A stretch of 64,000 bases of DNA, taken from Rutpela maculata (lineage: Eukaryota; Arthropoda; Insecta; Coleoptera; Cerambycidae). The notes under the pieces were generated by a model, which did no database searches, was not told the DNA's origin, and was given only the letters and a program-made list of their open reading frames with translations. Below, in pieces: positions 54,559-64,000 of this stretch. The stretch is from positions 164,237,348-164,301,347 of the forward strand of contig OW386289.2 of assembly GCA_936432065.2 (NCBI GenBank), read 5' to 3'. Both the position numbers and the translations under genes were made by a program. Position 1 is the stretch's first letter, and every line of letters starts with the position of its first letter.

Positions 54559-55862
54559 TTAATAATAATAATAATAATCTTTATTAAACCCTTGTTTGCC
54601 AAATACAAAGAAATGGATAAGGCACGTCAAAAGACGCCAGTGCCTAAGTTATTTTGTAAAAAAAATACACATAGAACATTTACACAAAAAATAGAACATT
54701 AACATAAAAATTACAATAAATAAATAAACAATAAAAATCCAATGTGCTGTAAAAAAATATGGTAATATACAATTAGGTATTGATTAAAAAGGGCACATTT
54801 AGTAAAAATTCAAAAAAGAAACATGACAAACATGAAACAAAAATCAATCATACCTAAAATATAATTAGGCAAGGTACGTATTACTTTGAGTAAGATACAG
54901 TTCAAATTCATTTAAATTGTAGAAGCAATTTTCTAACAGTAAGGATTTTAACTGGTTTTTAAATCTAAACAAAGGGCATAAATTTCTAACTTTTCCAGGT
55001 AACATGTTGAAATAATTGGGTCCCGCGTAATCCGGAGATTTCTTATAAAATGTGTGCTTAAAACTATCAATATGTATGTTGTTCTTTTTACGCGTTGGAT
55101 AGGAATGGAGGTTACAATTTTTCAAATAGTTATCAATATTTTTATAAGTATGCTGTAATAATTTAAAAATGTATATTCCCGTAAGAGTTAAGATTTTTTT
55201 ACTTTTAAATGTATTCCGACATGTCTCATTATAGGATAATCCAAATATGAGACGAATTATCCTTCTTTGTAGGATAAAGACCCGAAGCACGTCCGTAGCT
55301 TGTCCCCATGATAAAATATTATAGGAGATAGACGAATACACCGTAGAATAAGAGAAATTCATAAGAGATTTCTAGTCAAGAGACTTTTTTAAAGTAGCTA
55401 AAGCAAAATAAGCGCTATTAAGTTTAGCACGGACGGAGTTAATTTGGTTACCCCAGCCTAGTAAATTGTCTAATGGGATACCTAGAAATTTTGTAGTTGT
55501 ACTAGAAGTTAAACTAATGTTATTTATATTAAAATTTAGATTCAAATCTTGCTTTTAATGCATACGGTTTTACTCAGGTTAATAATTAGGTGATTCCTTG
55601 CACACCACTCCGTGAAAGATATAAGTATCCTAGTTGTTAGAATGTTAACCTCGTCTCTGGTTTTTGCAGATATTATTATTGTTGTGTCATCAGTGTACAT
55701 AAACAACCTCCTCTCCTTTATATAGGATGGCAGATCATTTATGTACAGCAGAAACAACAACGGTCCTAATACGCTTCCCTGGGGCGTACCAAGCTCAACA
55801 TCAAATTGGTCAGAGTAGAAATCTTCAATTTTTACTACTAATTTTCTATGTGTTACGTAGGA
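54559..55862 (-). pseudogene. 5'-truncated LINE with reverse transcriptase palm to tail
   Basis: On the minus strand from about 55862: LVVKIEDFYSDQFDVELGTP, QGSVLGPLLFLLYINDLPSY (about 55800-55740), FMYTDDTTIIIS (YTDD box), WCARNHLIINLSKT. After a broken stretch come FSYSTVYSSISYNILSWGQA (55355-55296) and LHSYPTRKKNN with a C-terminal tail to 54865. The 3' UTR ends in (TAA)n at 54559-54578. At least one stop and a gap separate the two open parts. Truncation just upstream of the GTPQGS block is typical of incomplete target-primed copying. Confidence 0.8.
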
Positions 55863-56065
55863 TCATTATTTGGTCCACGGATTCCCATACAAGTCAGTTT
55901 TTTGGACAGAAAAAGAGGATTATTATTGAAATCTGTAATGAAATAACTTAGCTCCTTGAATTTCTTCGGCATTAAAGCAATCATTTGAATGAACTCCATC
56001 AACATAAATGAATCGACATTGGGTAAAGTGTCATTTTGTACTTTCACAAAATCGCTTTCTGTCAT
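55853..56065 (-). CDS. ATG-initiated ORF abutting the LINE junction
   Basis: Seventy codons from ATG (56065) read MTESDFVKVQNDTLPNVDSF, MLMEFIQMIALMPKKFKELS and end at TAA 55855-55853. The ending coincides with the LINE 5' boundary, so the original frame was probably cut by that insertion. The LPNVDSFMLMEF segment recalls an uncharacterised insect family whose proteins begin LPKVDSFM and carry SWIM/recombinase-like parts; this is a memory-based resemblance only. It may be a first exon of a host gene or multicopy gene, broken here. Confidence 0.35.
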   Translation of the reverse strand: MTESDFVKVQNDTLPNVDSFMLMEFIQMIALMPKKFKELSYFITDFNNNPLFLSKKLTCMGIRGPNNDPT

Positions 56066-56124
56066 TATAATGTTTAAAAAATACTTCTAAATTATTAATT
56101 GTTATTTTATTAATTGTATATAGG

Positions 56125-56341
56125 CAGGGTCGGATTATCCATAATGGGTGAAGGGGCGCAGTAAGCTTTTTGCGCCCCTCTGCATATAATACCCCTCCCA
56201 TCCTCTCCTCCCCAACTCATCAATATTTTTTCCCATTTTCTTAGCCGCTCATCAAGTTTGAAACTTCGTAAACGTGCCTATGAATAAGAAGGCGTAAATA
56301 CATGATAGCATAGGGGCGCGTCAATCCTTAATCCGGCCCTG
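56125..56341. mobile_element. hAT-type MITE with 8-bp target duplication
   Basis: The ends CAGGGTCGGATTA (56125) and TAATCCGGCCCTG (56329-56341) are inverted, a typical hAT terminus. The element is flanked on both sides by TATATAGG (56117-56124 and 56342-56349), a perfect 8-bp target duplication. An internal ggggcgc pair (ggggcgcag / tgcgcccc) is also inverted. At 217 bp it is non-coding and fairly young, as both ends and the duplication are preserved. Confidence 0.9.
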
Positions 56342-56559
56342 TATATAGGTATTCGTTGAAACACCTTATAATAATCACAAAAGTTCGCACTTAAAACAAC
56401 TGGTAAATATAGACACCCAAAATGAAATAAATAAGATCATACATCACGCGTGGGTCGGATAAACTCGTCAAAACACGGCAGTTCCTCGTAAAGATTCAAA
56501 TAATTTGAATTTGAATTATTATTTATTAATCATTGGATGTGTAAACAATGTATACTATG

Positions 56560-56816
56560 ATATATCTGTACTTTGGAATGAAAAGGGCGGTTGTCACAAA
56601 ATCATATTTTTTAGAAACGGTAATTTTTGTAAAACATGTGGAGCAAGTATTGGACAACCGTCTATTTAAAGTTGAAATATATTAAAACATTACATAATAT
56701 ATGAACTTCTGGCCTTTAATTATAGAAATATAAGGCTTCTCTTTATTAGAAACAGTTCTTACATAAAATTCACAAAAAATGGACACCCGCCCTTTTCATT
56801 CCAAAGTACAGATATA
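56560..56816. mobile_element. Small MITE with 40-bp inverted ends
   Basis: tatatctgtactttggaatgaaaagggcggttgtc at the left is inverted as gacacccgcccttttcattccaaagtacagatata at the right. The interior is about 180 bp, AT-rich and non-coding. Confidence 0.85.
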
Positions 56817-57289
56817 CTATATACAATACAACAATTTTGGGCGTAGAACTGACATTCGCGTGTCTCCTCTGTCATCTAAAATTAGCGAGCATCCTCTTAA
56901 TCGTTATAATACTATAGTCCATTCACTTTAAGAATAAAGTGTTTGTTTTAGATAGGGAGTTATTTATTTCTCAGCTTCTGATTGGCCGAAACATGAAGCA
57001 ATATCACACTACAATTGGCTGTTTGGGGCCCATAGTCAACTGGTTTGGTCTCAGTTCAGTTTTATACAGAGTTACTGCAAAAGAAGTGGACACATTTAAT
57101 GTTTTATAAAACTAAAGTTATCTGTAATATCGACATGCATTTTGCGCTGTTAGGTTTTGGAACTGTAGAAGTTTTGATAAGACAGTTAGTATCGCGCAAG
57201 ATAATAGCTAAGATTGCTGCAAACGCTGCGGTAAATCATATAGTGTGAAAACGAACTCCGCAACTGGTGTCTAACTTCATTCTCGAACA
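56817..57289. other. Non-coding stretch, possibly the 5' part of the mariner
   Basis: No clear terminus of the downstream mariner element was found. The frame at 57045-57248 has no recognised motif. Confidence 0.25.
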
Positions 57290-57549
57290 CGTTTTAAGAA
57301 ACCACCACCTACTAGACAGGCAATCTACGATTGGCACAAAAAATTTGAAGCGACAGGGTGTTTATGTAAAGGCAAAGTTCGGGAAGATCTCGCATATCAG
57401 AAGAAACAGTGGAACGTTCATACCCATGTCCAAGTCCACAAAAATCAACAACACGTGCGAATTTGGAACTACAAATTCCAGAATAAACTGTGTGGAAAAT
57501 TTTACGCAAGCGACTGAAAATGACTCCTTATAAATTACAGTTACTATTG
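57290..57549 (+). pseudogene. Mariner-like transposase, N-terminal part (interrupted)
   Basis: Reads PPPTRQAIYDWHKKFEATGC (57302-57361), the helix-turn-helix segment of these transposases, followed after frameshifts by ELQIP and ILRKRLKMTPYKLQLL at about 57455-57547. The frame stops at the LINE insertion point, and the coding continues in frame at 59431. Confidence 0.75.
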
Positions 57550-59430
57550 AATTTTTTCTTTATTTCTTGACAGTGATTCGCCTGATAAATTTAATAATTT
57601 CTTTGTGAATAACTTACCGCAACCAAATGTCATTAACGAAAATTTTATTCAAACTACCTATGTAAATAAACTTTGGCCAGGTTTATCGGAGCAATTTCAT
57701 TTTACAACTGTAACCGTGGATCATGTTGAAAAAATATTATTTAAAATTAAATCTAATGCAGTGGGATCCGATGGCATAACTATTAAAATGTTATTATTTC
57801 TAATTCCACATTTAAGCAATCATATTACCTTTATTATTAATAAATGTTTGTTAACAGGTGAATTTCCTAAGTCTTGGAAAAATACAAACGTCATTCCTGT
57901 ACAAAGAACACCAATCCTTCGCGTCTTTCTGATTTTAGGCCTATTAGTATTCTACCAGTCATGTCTAAGTTACTAGAAAAAATTATACAGAGCCAGTTAA
58001 GTGACTTCGTAAATAAAAATAAAGTTTTAGCTCCGACTCAGTCTGGTTTTCGTCGTCATCATAGTACAGCTACTGCTTTACTTAATGTAACTGATGATCT
58101 GTTTCGAGCTAGCGACAACAATAAGAATTCATGTCTAATTTTACTGGACTACAGTAAGGCTTTTGATACTCTAGATCATACTACCCTGAGAACTAAACCT
58201 AAATATTTTGGTGTCAGTGACATAGCACTTCAGTTTTTCAAAACTATTTAAATAATAGACATCAAAGGGTTGTTTTAAATAACAAGTTTTCCGAATTCAT
58301 TGCTTTAAAAAAGGGTGTGCCTCGGGGTAGTATATTAGGACCCTTACTGTTTTCCCTTTATACTACAGATCTATATAAGCATTTAAAATTCTGTCAATCG
58401 CATCAATACGCTGATGATACGCAAGTATATTACTTCTTTACTTATGATCAGCTAAGTTCAGCCGTTCTTCATATCAACTCAGATTTAGACATGATTGGTA
58501 GATATTCCGGTGCACATGGGTTAATCCTTAATGATGGAAAAACGCAGGTTTTGGTGTTTGGTCGAAGCAGTGACTTCATTATCAATAATCTCTTGTTTAA
58601 AATTGTTCTTAACAATGTTGAGCTTGAATCAGTCAAAAATTGTAAAAATCTCGGTCTTAACATGGATGTTGACCTTAGATTTACCTCTCATGTATCAAAT
58701 ATAATTCAAACTTCAATTAATAAATTAAAAATTTTGTATATGTATAAGGATATTTTTAGTACCGAGGTCAAGTTGAGATTAACTAATTCTTTGATACTCC
58801 CGCATCTTGAATACTGTAATATTGTATACTGGCCAGCCTTACTACAGAGGGATAAAAATAGCCTTCTGAAAATACAAAATATGTGCATTAGGTTTAGTTA
58901 TAATATTAGAAAATTCGATCATATATCAGGGGCATTGAAGGATTCTAAGTGGTTCAAGCTCGAAGAACGTTTTCAAATTCACATGGCCTGCTTAATCTAC
59001 AAAATAAATAATCTTAAGCTGCCTCAATACCTCCACAATAAACTTAGTGACACTCTGAGCGTATCACACGACATCAAGAGCTATTCACTGTTCTTAGACA
59101 CAATTCGGCTATGTTCCAGCGTAGCTTTTCTTATAACGCTGTAAAAATATTTAATTCTGTACCGGACGACATCAAGGCAGCTTCCAACACTGTTGTTTTT
59201 CGGAATAAATTTAGAACATTAATTTACAACAAACGAGATCTGACGTAATGGAACACTCACTTGTTTAGTTAGTAAGAGTTCGCATTTTTTATTATTAAAA
59301 TAGTGGCTTCTATGTATTAATTTGCAATGTTGTATGAGCAGCTCTGTTGGATACCGCCACCTCCTATCATATATTCTTTTGTTGTTACTTTTTGCAGCTG
59401 ATAAATAAAGACATATTATTATTATTATTG
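57550..59430 (+). pseudogene. LINE (reverse transcriptase) inserted in a mariner transposase
   Basis: 5'-truncated LINE ORF2: LPQPNVINENF, KSNAVGSDGITIKML (57749), frameshift near 57900, DFRPISILPVMSKLLEKIIQ (57936), TQSGFRRHHSTATAL, LLDYSKAFDTLDH (58141), frameshift near 58250, GVPRGSILGPLLFSLY (about 58315), HQYADDTQVYYF (58401) with an intact YADD box, LRLTNSLILPHLEYCNIVYW (58769). After a frameshift near 59100 comes SFSYNAVKIFNSVPDDIKAA, to TAA at 59246-59248. The 3' UTR ends ataaataaagac plus (ATT)n at 59412-59430. The endonuclease domain is missing. Three frameshifts, few stops. Jockey/CR1-like; clade not resolved. Confidence 0.85.
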
Positions 59431-60110
59431 CATCTACGTAAAAGTGACAAGGTGGAACGTCGAAATTTCTGCTTTGAAATGCTGATGCAATGTAATGAAG
59501 AAGATGATTTTTGCGAACGGATAATTTTCAGTGTTAACTTTTCACGTAATTGGCAAGATGAATAAACACAACGTGCAAATATGGGATACTTAAACGTTCG
59601 AGAGTGACAGTGGAGCGAGTGAGGGATTCTCTAAAAGTGAATGTATTTTGTACTGTATTCCATGTGAAGGTGTATGGTCACTTCTTCTATGAAGAAAATA
59701 CAGTAACAGAAGCTACATATCACAAATGTGGATCAATTGGACCAACAGCATGGCCAGCCCGTTTGCCAGATCTAACCTACTTCTTATGGAGTATTTATAG
59801 CAAAAAGTATACGCAATCAATTTCGGAGACGACGTAGATTTATTAAACCAAAAAAATTGTGGATGCTGTTGCAACTGTAAATGAATAGGTGATCTCATCT
59901 GTCAATGAAGAATTTAGAAAAATATTAGAAAAATGAGTACTAGTAGTAGTTCTAATTTTTGGAATACCCTGTACAATTTATCTTAAGTTTGACAACTGTT
60001 TATGACTTCTTAAGACCGACAATATTTTTTATAGAGAATGGCTTTTTCTGAGCAAATCAAAAATGAGAAAGTTTACAAGAGTGCGGTACCCCATCCAGGG
60101 ACACACTGTA
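59431..60110 (+). pseudogene. Mariner-like transposase, C-terminal part (continuation)
   Basis: Resumes HLRKSDKVERRNFCFEML exactly where the left part stops, then DDFCERIIFS (first Asp region), KVNVFC-like and VYGHFFYEEN, then AWPARLPDLTYFLWSIYSKK (59749-59808; the Asp block, with the residues between LT and FLW shortened by a deletion). The stop is near 59935. The right terminus ccatccagggacacactgta lies at 60091-60110. Several frameshifts show it is inactive. Confidence 0.75.
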
Positions 60111-61617
60111 TTGTAAAAAAAAATAATTTCTATTTCTACTACGCATAATAAATGTATGTATTATTATTATTAGTTTTTTATTATATTTGTAATAAATTTC
60201 ATAAGAAATGTAATATAACGAATTAGTATCGTTAAAATCAATATATCCATAATATATATGTTTATATATTTCACGTAATTTGACAGGCCTCAATAATATT
60301 TACAACATTAAAGAAATAAGTTTCATCATTAAGAGGTTTACCCTGAAGGTTAGCTTGCCCTAATTCGACTAAAATAGAGAATAAAGAGAAATATAAAGTA
60401 AGTAGAGCAGAACTAAGTTGATATCTACTTCACTTGTTTGATGTTTTGATTTGCCATACCATCAAAATTGTGTTATTTTCATGAAGCATTTGGCGTAAAC
60501 GATCCAATCAATCTTTATTAATGTCTCATTTTCGTGCCTCTTATTGAATGGCTAATAATTTTAAATACATCGTGATCAAAAATTGAAGAGATCGAAATTA
60601 TTATAAAAACTTGAACAAAAGTTTATTATGATGTGTAATTTTTTTATCAGTTATTAGTCATTTATAAGTTTTTTGTGTAGTTTTTTTCTGAACAATTAAC
60701 AAAACATTGTTTATTCTTGTAACAATTTTTCTATTTTCATTCCATTTTAAATAGATGTTATCCCTTCACAACGAACAATTGCAGGTATTTTGGCTCGATA
60801 CGTAAACTCGCGTCCGCAAGAATAAACTCTGAATCAATATTTTATCTATGAAAATAAATTCCGCCATTCGAATGGTATTTGTGAACGGAATGTAAAAATC
60901 GCCCCGTTCTATTTGGCGTGTAAATATTTATTATTATGTCTTGAGTTATCGCATGGGGTGTGTACGATGGTTGGTTCTGATTATTTTAATTGCACAATGT
61001 TTCCTTAAAATAACCCCGACTGTCGGAAGTAATCTTGTAAGCTTTCCCCATAATTACAACAGTAATTAGAACACACAAATAGCGTTTATGCTAAATTAAA
61101 AACGTTTTTTTTTTTTAGATAAAATGTTTATAAATAAACGTCGGTTATATCATTTTTCCACGAACGAATTTAATTGCAGATGAAAATACTTTCAGATCCA
61201 CGGATCATTAAAATAATTGACCTGGTTGTGAGTGAAGGGCAACAAAATAACGCACGAAATTCACCGGGAAAATCTAAATAGAATATTTTATAAACGACAT
61301 GACAGCAGTGCGATCACATTCGTTTTTCGGATGACGACCCAACCTGCGACATGAAAACTTTATAAGTAAGCCAAATTAGAAAATTTGGTTTATGAGCTTA
61401 TTTATGACTTATCATCATAGTTACAAGCAAGAAACAATGTCATCTCTGACCTTTAAAACGTTAATAAATATTTTAAGAGACCATCTGAACCATAAAATTA
61501 AAATTTCTTACCTTCTCTTCATCAAAAATGGCAGAATGTTGATTGAAGCACCTTAACGTAAAGAACGCGGACACTAAAAGTTCTACAAGGTGGGGTAGAA
61601 TTTTTATAAGACACTGT
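60111..61617. other. Non-coding stretch, nothing recognised
   Basis: AT-rich, no transposon motif and no reading frame of substance. The least repeat-like part of the window, so possibly host intergenic or intronic sequence. Confidence 0.35.
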
Positions 61618-61675
61618 TAACTGGGGTACCATAAGGTTGTGTCTTAGGACCATTACCGTTCATAGTATTTCTCTA
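61618..61675 (+). pseudogene. Tiny LINE RT remnant
   Basis: Reads TGVP-stop-GCVLGPLPFIVF, the GVPQGSVLGPLLF block of LINE reverse transcriptase, with a stop replacing Gln. About 18 codons only. Confidence 0.45.
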
Positions 61676-61832
61676 AGATTTAATTTAGTAAATATATATA
61701 ATTATCTCTTAATTATTTCTTAGTTGCACCAAGTGAAAATTACAACGAAACCAAAATTACGATTGCAGCCTAAGAAAATAAAAATATCCAGACATATTAA
61801 CTATAAGTACGTCTGCGTATGTATGAGCTAGA

Positions 61833-61859
61833 GATAGATAGATAGATAGATAGATAGAT

Positions 61860-61917
<58 letters not shown>
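61833..61917. repeat. (GATA)n and (GA)n microsatellites
   Basis: (GATA)6-7 at 61833-61859, immediately followed by about 26 copies of GA at 61865-61917. Confidence 0.95.
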
Positions 61918-61921
<4 letters not shown>

Positions 61922-62219
61922 ATTGATATTTTATTGTCCAATGAAATGAATGCTCATTGACAAAATTTATGATTACATACTGTTCAATTTCCTTACAGAG
62001 ACATAATATGTTCAAGTTCTCCTGTTTTAAGATACAAAAAGTCAACAAATTAAGGTTAACTTACTCGTCTATATACTGTCTTTTCAATTCAATCGTCAAA
62101 GTCATTTCATTATATATGAAGGGTATGCAATATACTTGTTGCATGTATATTTGTAGTGTAGTATATTTGATTTATAGAATTAAGTTTTCCCCTTCTTAAC
62201 ATTGATAGATTGTTAAATC
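61918..62219. other. AT-rich stretch
   Basis: Non-coding. The last part may be the 5' UTR of the LINE starting at about 62220. Confidence 0.3.
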
Positions 62220-64000
62220 ATGTTTAATAGCGGTGTACTTATGTGCGAGCAGACACGATCGGGAGCGGTTGCTTCACGGAGTAGACAGAAATGTGCGAGG
62301 GATGAGCATTCCAACGTAGCATCATTGTCGACGATTTCTATCGGTACAAACAAATTTAAAGTAGCTCATATAAATATAAGATCACTAAATACTGGTTTTG
62401 ATGAATTTTCAGAGTTTATAAATATTTGATTTTGATATTTTGGGTGTAATGAAGACCTAGTTAAATGCCGATATGGATAGTTCTTTATATGCCATACCGG
62501 GTTACAATCTTATAAGAGAATATATGGCGACTAGGGGTGGAAGTCTGGAATTATACCTGAAAAAATCTATTAAATATAGTCAGATTACTATTGGAAATTA
62601 TAATAATATCGAAACAATGTGCATAGAAATTATAACAAATAAAAAAAACTGCAACTTGCGCTGTTTATCGACCACCTAATAATGATAACGTCGTGTTTAT
62701 GAATTTTTTCTATGGTGCATCCTATTTATACAAATGATGTTTTGTTAGGTGATATAAATTTTAATCTATTGGAAAATTCTGAGCAAAAAAGAGAGTTCAC
62801 AAACATTCTGAATATACACAACATGAGACAGTTTATTTAGTCTGCTACTAGAAAGGGTAACTATAGAAATAGTTCTAGCTTAAGAGATATATTTGCTGTA
62901 AACAAAATCATCTACAGTAATTAATACTGATGTCATTAGTTTTCCAGAGAATATCACAGATCACAAACTAGTTTTTAACACTTTAGATATGCCTAAGTTT
63001 AAGTCGCCTAAAAAAACTATTACTTACAGAGATTGCAAAAATATAAATCTATAGCATTTTAAGTTAGATTCTAGGGTCATAAATTGGGATATGAATCAAA
63101 TGATATTGACGAAAAAATTGATCACTTTAACCAATTAATTTTAAGTTTATTAGATGCGCATGCGTCTATCGTAACCAAATCTATTACTGAGAGACCATAC
63201 ACCCCTTGGATTATAGACACCATAAAGACACTTATTAAGCTTAGAAATAAAGCTCACTTAAAGTATGAAATGAATAAAACACAATCAAAGGAGGGGTATC
63301 GATAAGCTAAGAAAATTGATCCCAATAAGACAAAAAAATTTAAGTATATATATTTTTTATATTTCTCATTAATTTAGTAAAATACAGGACACTAACTTAA
63401 CGCTACAATAAATTAAAAGTAAAAATGACTACGTTTTCTTCACGAGAAAAATCGACAAACTGAGATAAGAATGGCTTTTTTTGGAAAATTGTATCCTTTT
63501 TTTATTATATCGAGTTTTTTTAGACATGAGCGCATTTTTTTAGCAGGGTGATTTTTTTACATATTGTTCTTTAGACGTCGCAAGGTTCAATCTTGGGACC
63601 ACTGTTGTTTACCTTGTATGTTTCAGATATTTTAGATGCAGTCACTAGTTGTCAACTACGTCAGTATGCAGATGACTCTCAAATATACAAATCGTTTAAT
63701 TTCCAAGAGTGGAAAGATGTTTTAATTTTAATAAATCAGGACCTAAAAAAATTCGTCTTCTTCTTCTAACCACAACTTAAAACTAAATCCTGAAATCGCA
63801 AGTAATGCTAATAGGTACATCTGTGGCATTGAAAGAATTATCAGAAGTTTCATTTGATGTTAATTTAAATAATAAAGACCTTCCTATTGTAAATGAGTCA
63901 AAAAATGTAGGGCCTTGGTTAGACTCAACGTTAGGCTTTGAAAAACATGAAGACATATTTAGATAAAAATCTAAATTGAAATTCACTTACAGTAAATTGA
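62220..64000 (+). pseudogene. Decayed LINE (endonuclease and reverse transcriptase), runs off the edge
   Basis: Endonuclease landmarks: FKVAHINIRSLNTGFDEFSE (62358), a site for the TE(T/S)W motif near 62455, YAIPGYNLIREYMATRGGSL (62488), then VYRPPNND-like (62660) and DINFNLL (62750). Further on: ITERPYTPWIIDTIKTLIKL (63184), a long degraded stretch, QGSILGPLLFTLYVSDILDA (63585), LRQYADDSQIYKS with an intact YADD box (63655), LKLNPEKSQVMLIGTSVAL (63779-63830), and NESKNVGPWLDSTLGFE to the window edge. Many stops and frameshifts occur, and part of the RT fingers is deleted. The C-terminus and tail are outside. Confidence 0.8.

Overview
The window looks like AT-rich intergenic and intronic DNA from an arthropod nuclear genome, most likely an insect. 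Coding signal comes as short exon-like islands with GT/AG boundaries. Most recognisable sequence is decayed transposable elements: Tc1/mariner-type transposases, non-LTR retrotransposons (LINEs) with (ATT)n tails, hAT-type and foldback MITEs, and tRNA-derived SINE-like pieces. I see no operons, CRISPR arrays, rRNA genes or intact tRNA genes. The exact insect order cannot be told from this sequence.

Layout. 1-0.88 kb: 3' half of a mariner-like transposase with its terminus. 1.1-2.0 kb: two phase-compatible exon candidates, the best host-gene signal here. 3.3-3.85 kb (minus) and 8.7-10.3 kb (plus): decayed copies of an uncharacterised gene family marked by HAFSGCDTTSA and a tesmin-like CXC cysteine cluster. 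5.5-6.5, 16.4 and 19.8 kb: further low-confidence exon candidates. 11.5-13.1 kb: a LINE split by a repeat. 14.2-14.5 kb (minus): a SWIM zinc-finger exon pair with a 63-bp intron, next to an inverted repeat able to form a hairpin. 18.0-19.0 kb: a foldback MITE. 20.4-24.0 kb: the best preserved LINE (endonuclease plus reverse transcriptase). 24.7-25.7 kb: a 108-bp tandem repeat broken by an element. 29.5-31.6 kb: a minus-strand LINE carrying two copies of one repeat in opposite orientations. 32-35 kb: two more MITEs. 37.8-39.1 kb: a 1.2-kb inverted-repeat element with internal tandem repeats. 41-44 kb: two mariner-type remnants. 47-52 kb: MITEs, a minus-strand LINE and a host exon candidate. 54.5-56.3 kb: a minus-strand LINE, an adjoining ATG-initiated ORF and a hAT MITE with an 8-bp target duplication. 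57.3-60.1 kb: a mariner transposase interrupted by a LINE. 62.2-64 kb: another LINE running off the edge.

The most prominent repeat is a family of about 650-710 bp with nine copies in 64 kb (positions 6881, 12257, 24747, 29745, 30897, 35137, 36001, 39083, 44636). It carries a palindrome at one end, a (TGTC)n block, and an open reading frame shared by several copies. It is the strongest candidate for an under-described element. No clear new biological system is visible. The interest lies in that family, the nested insertions that allow pre-insertion sites to be read, a mariner/MITE terminus match, and several inverted-repeat structures.
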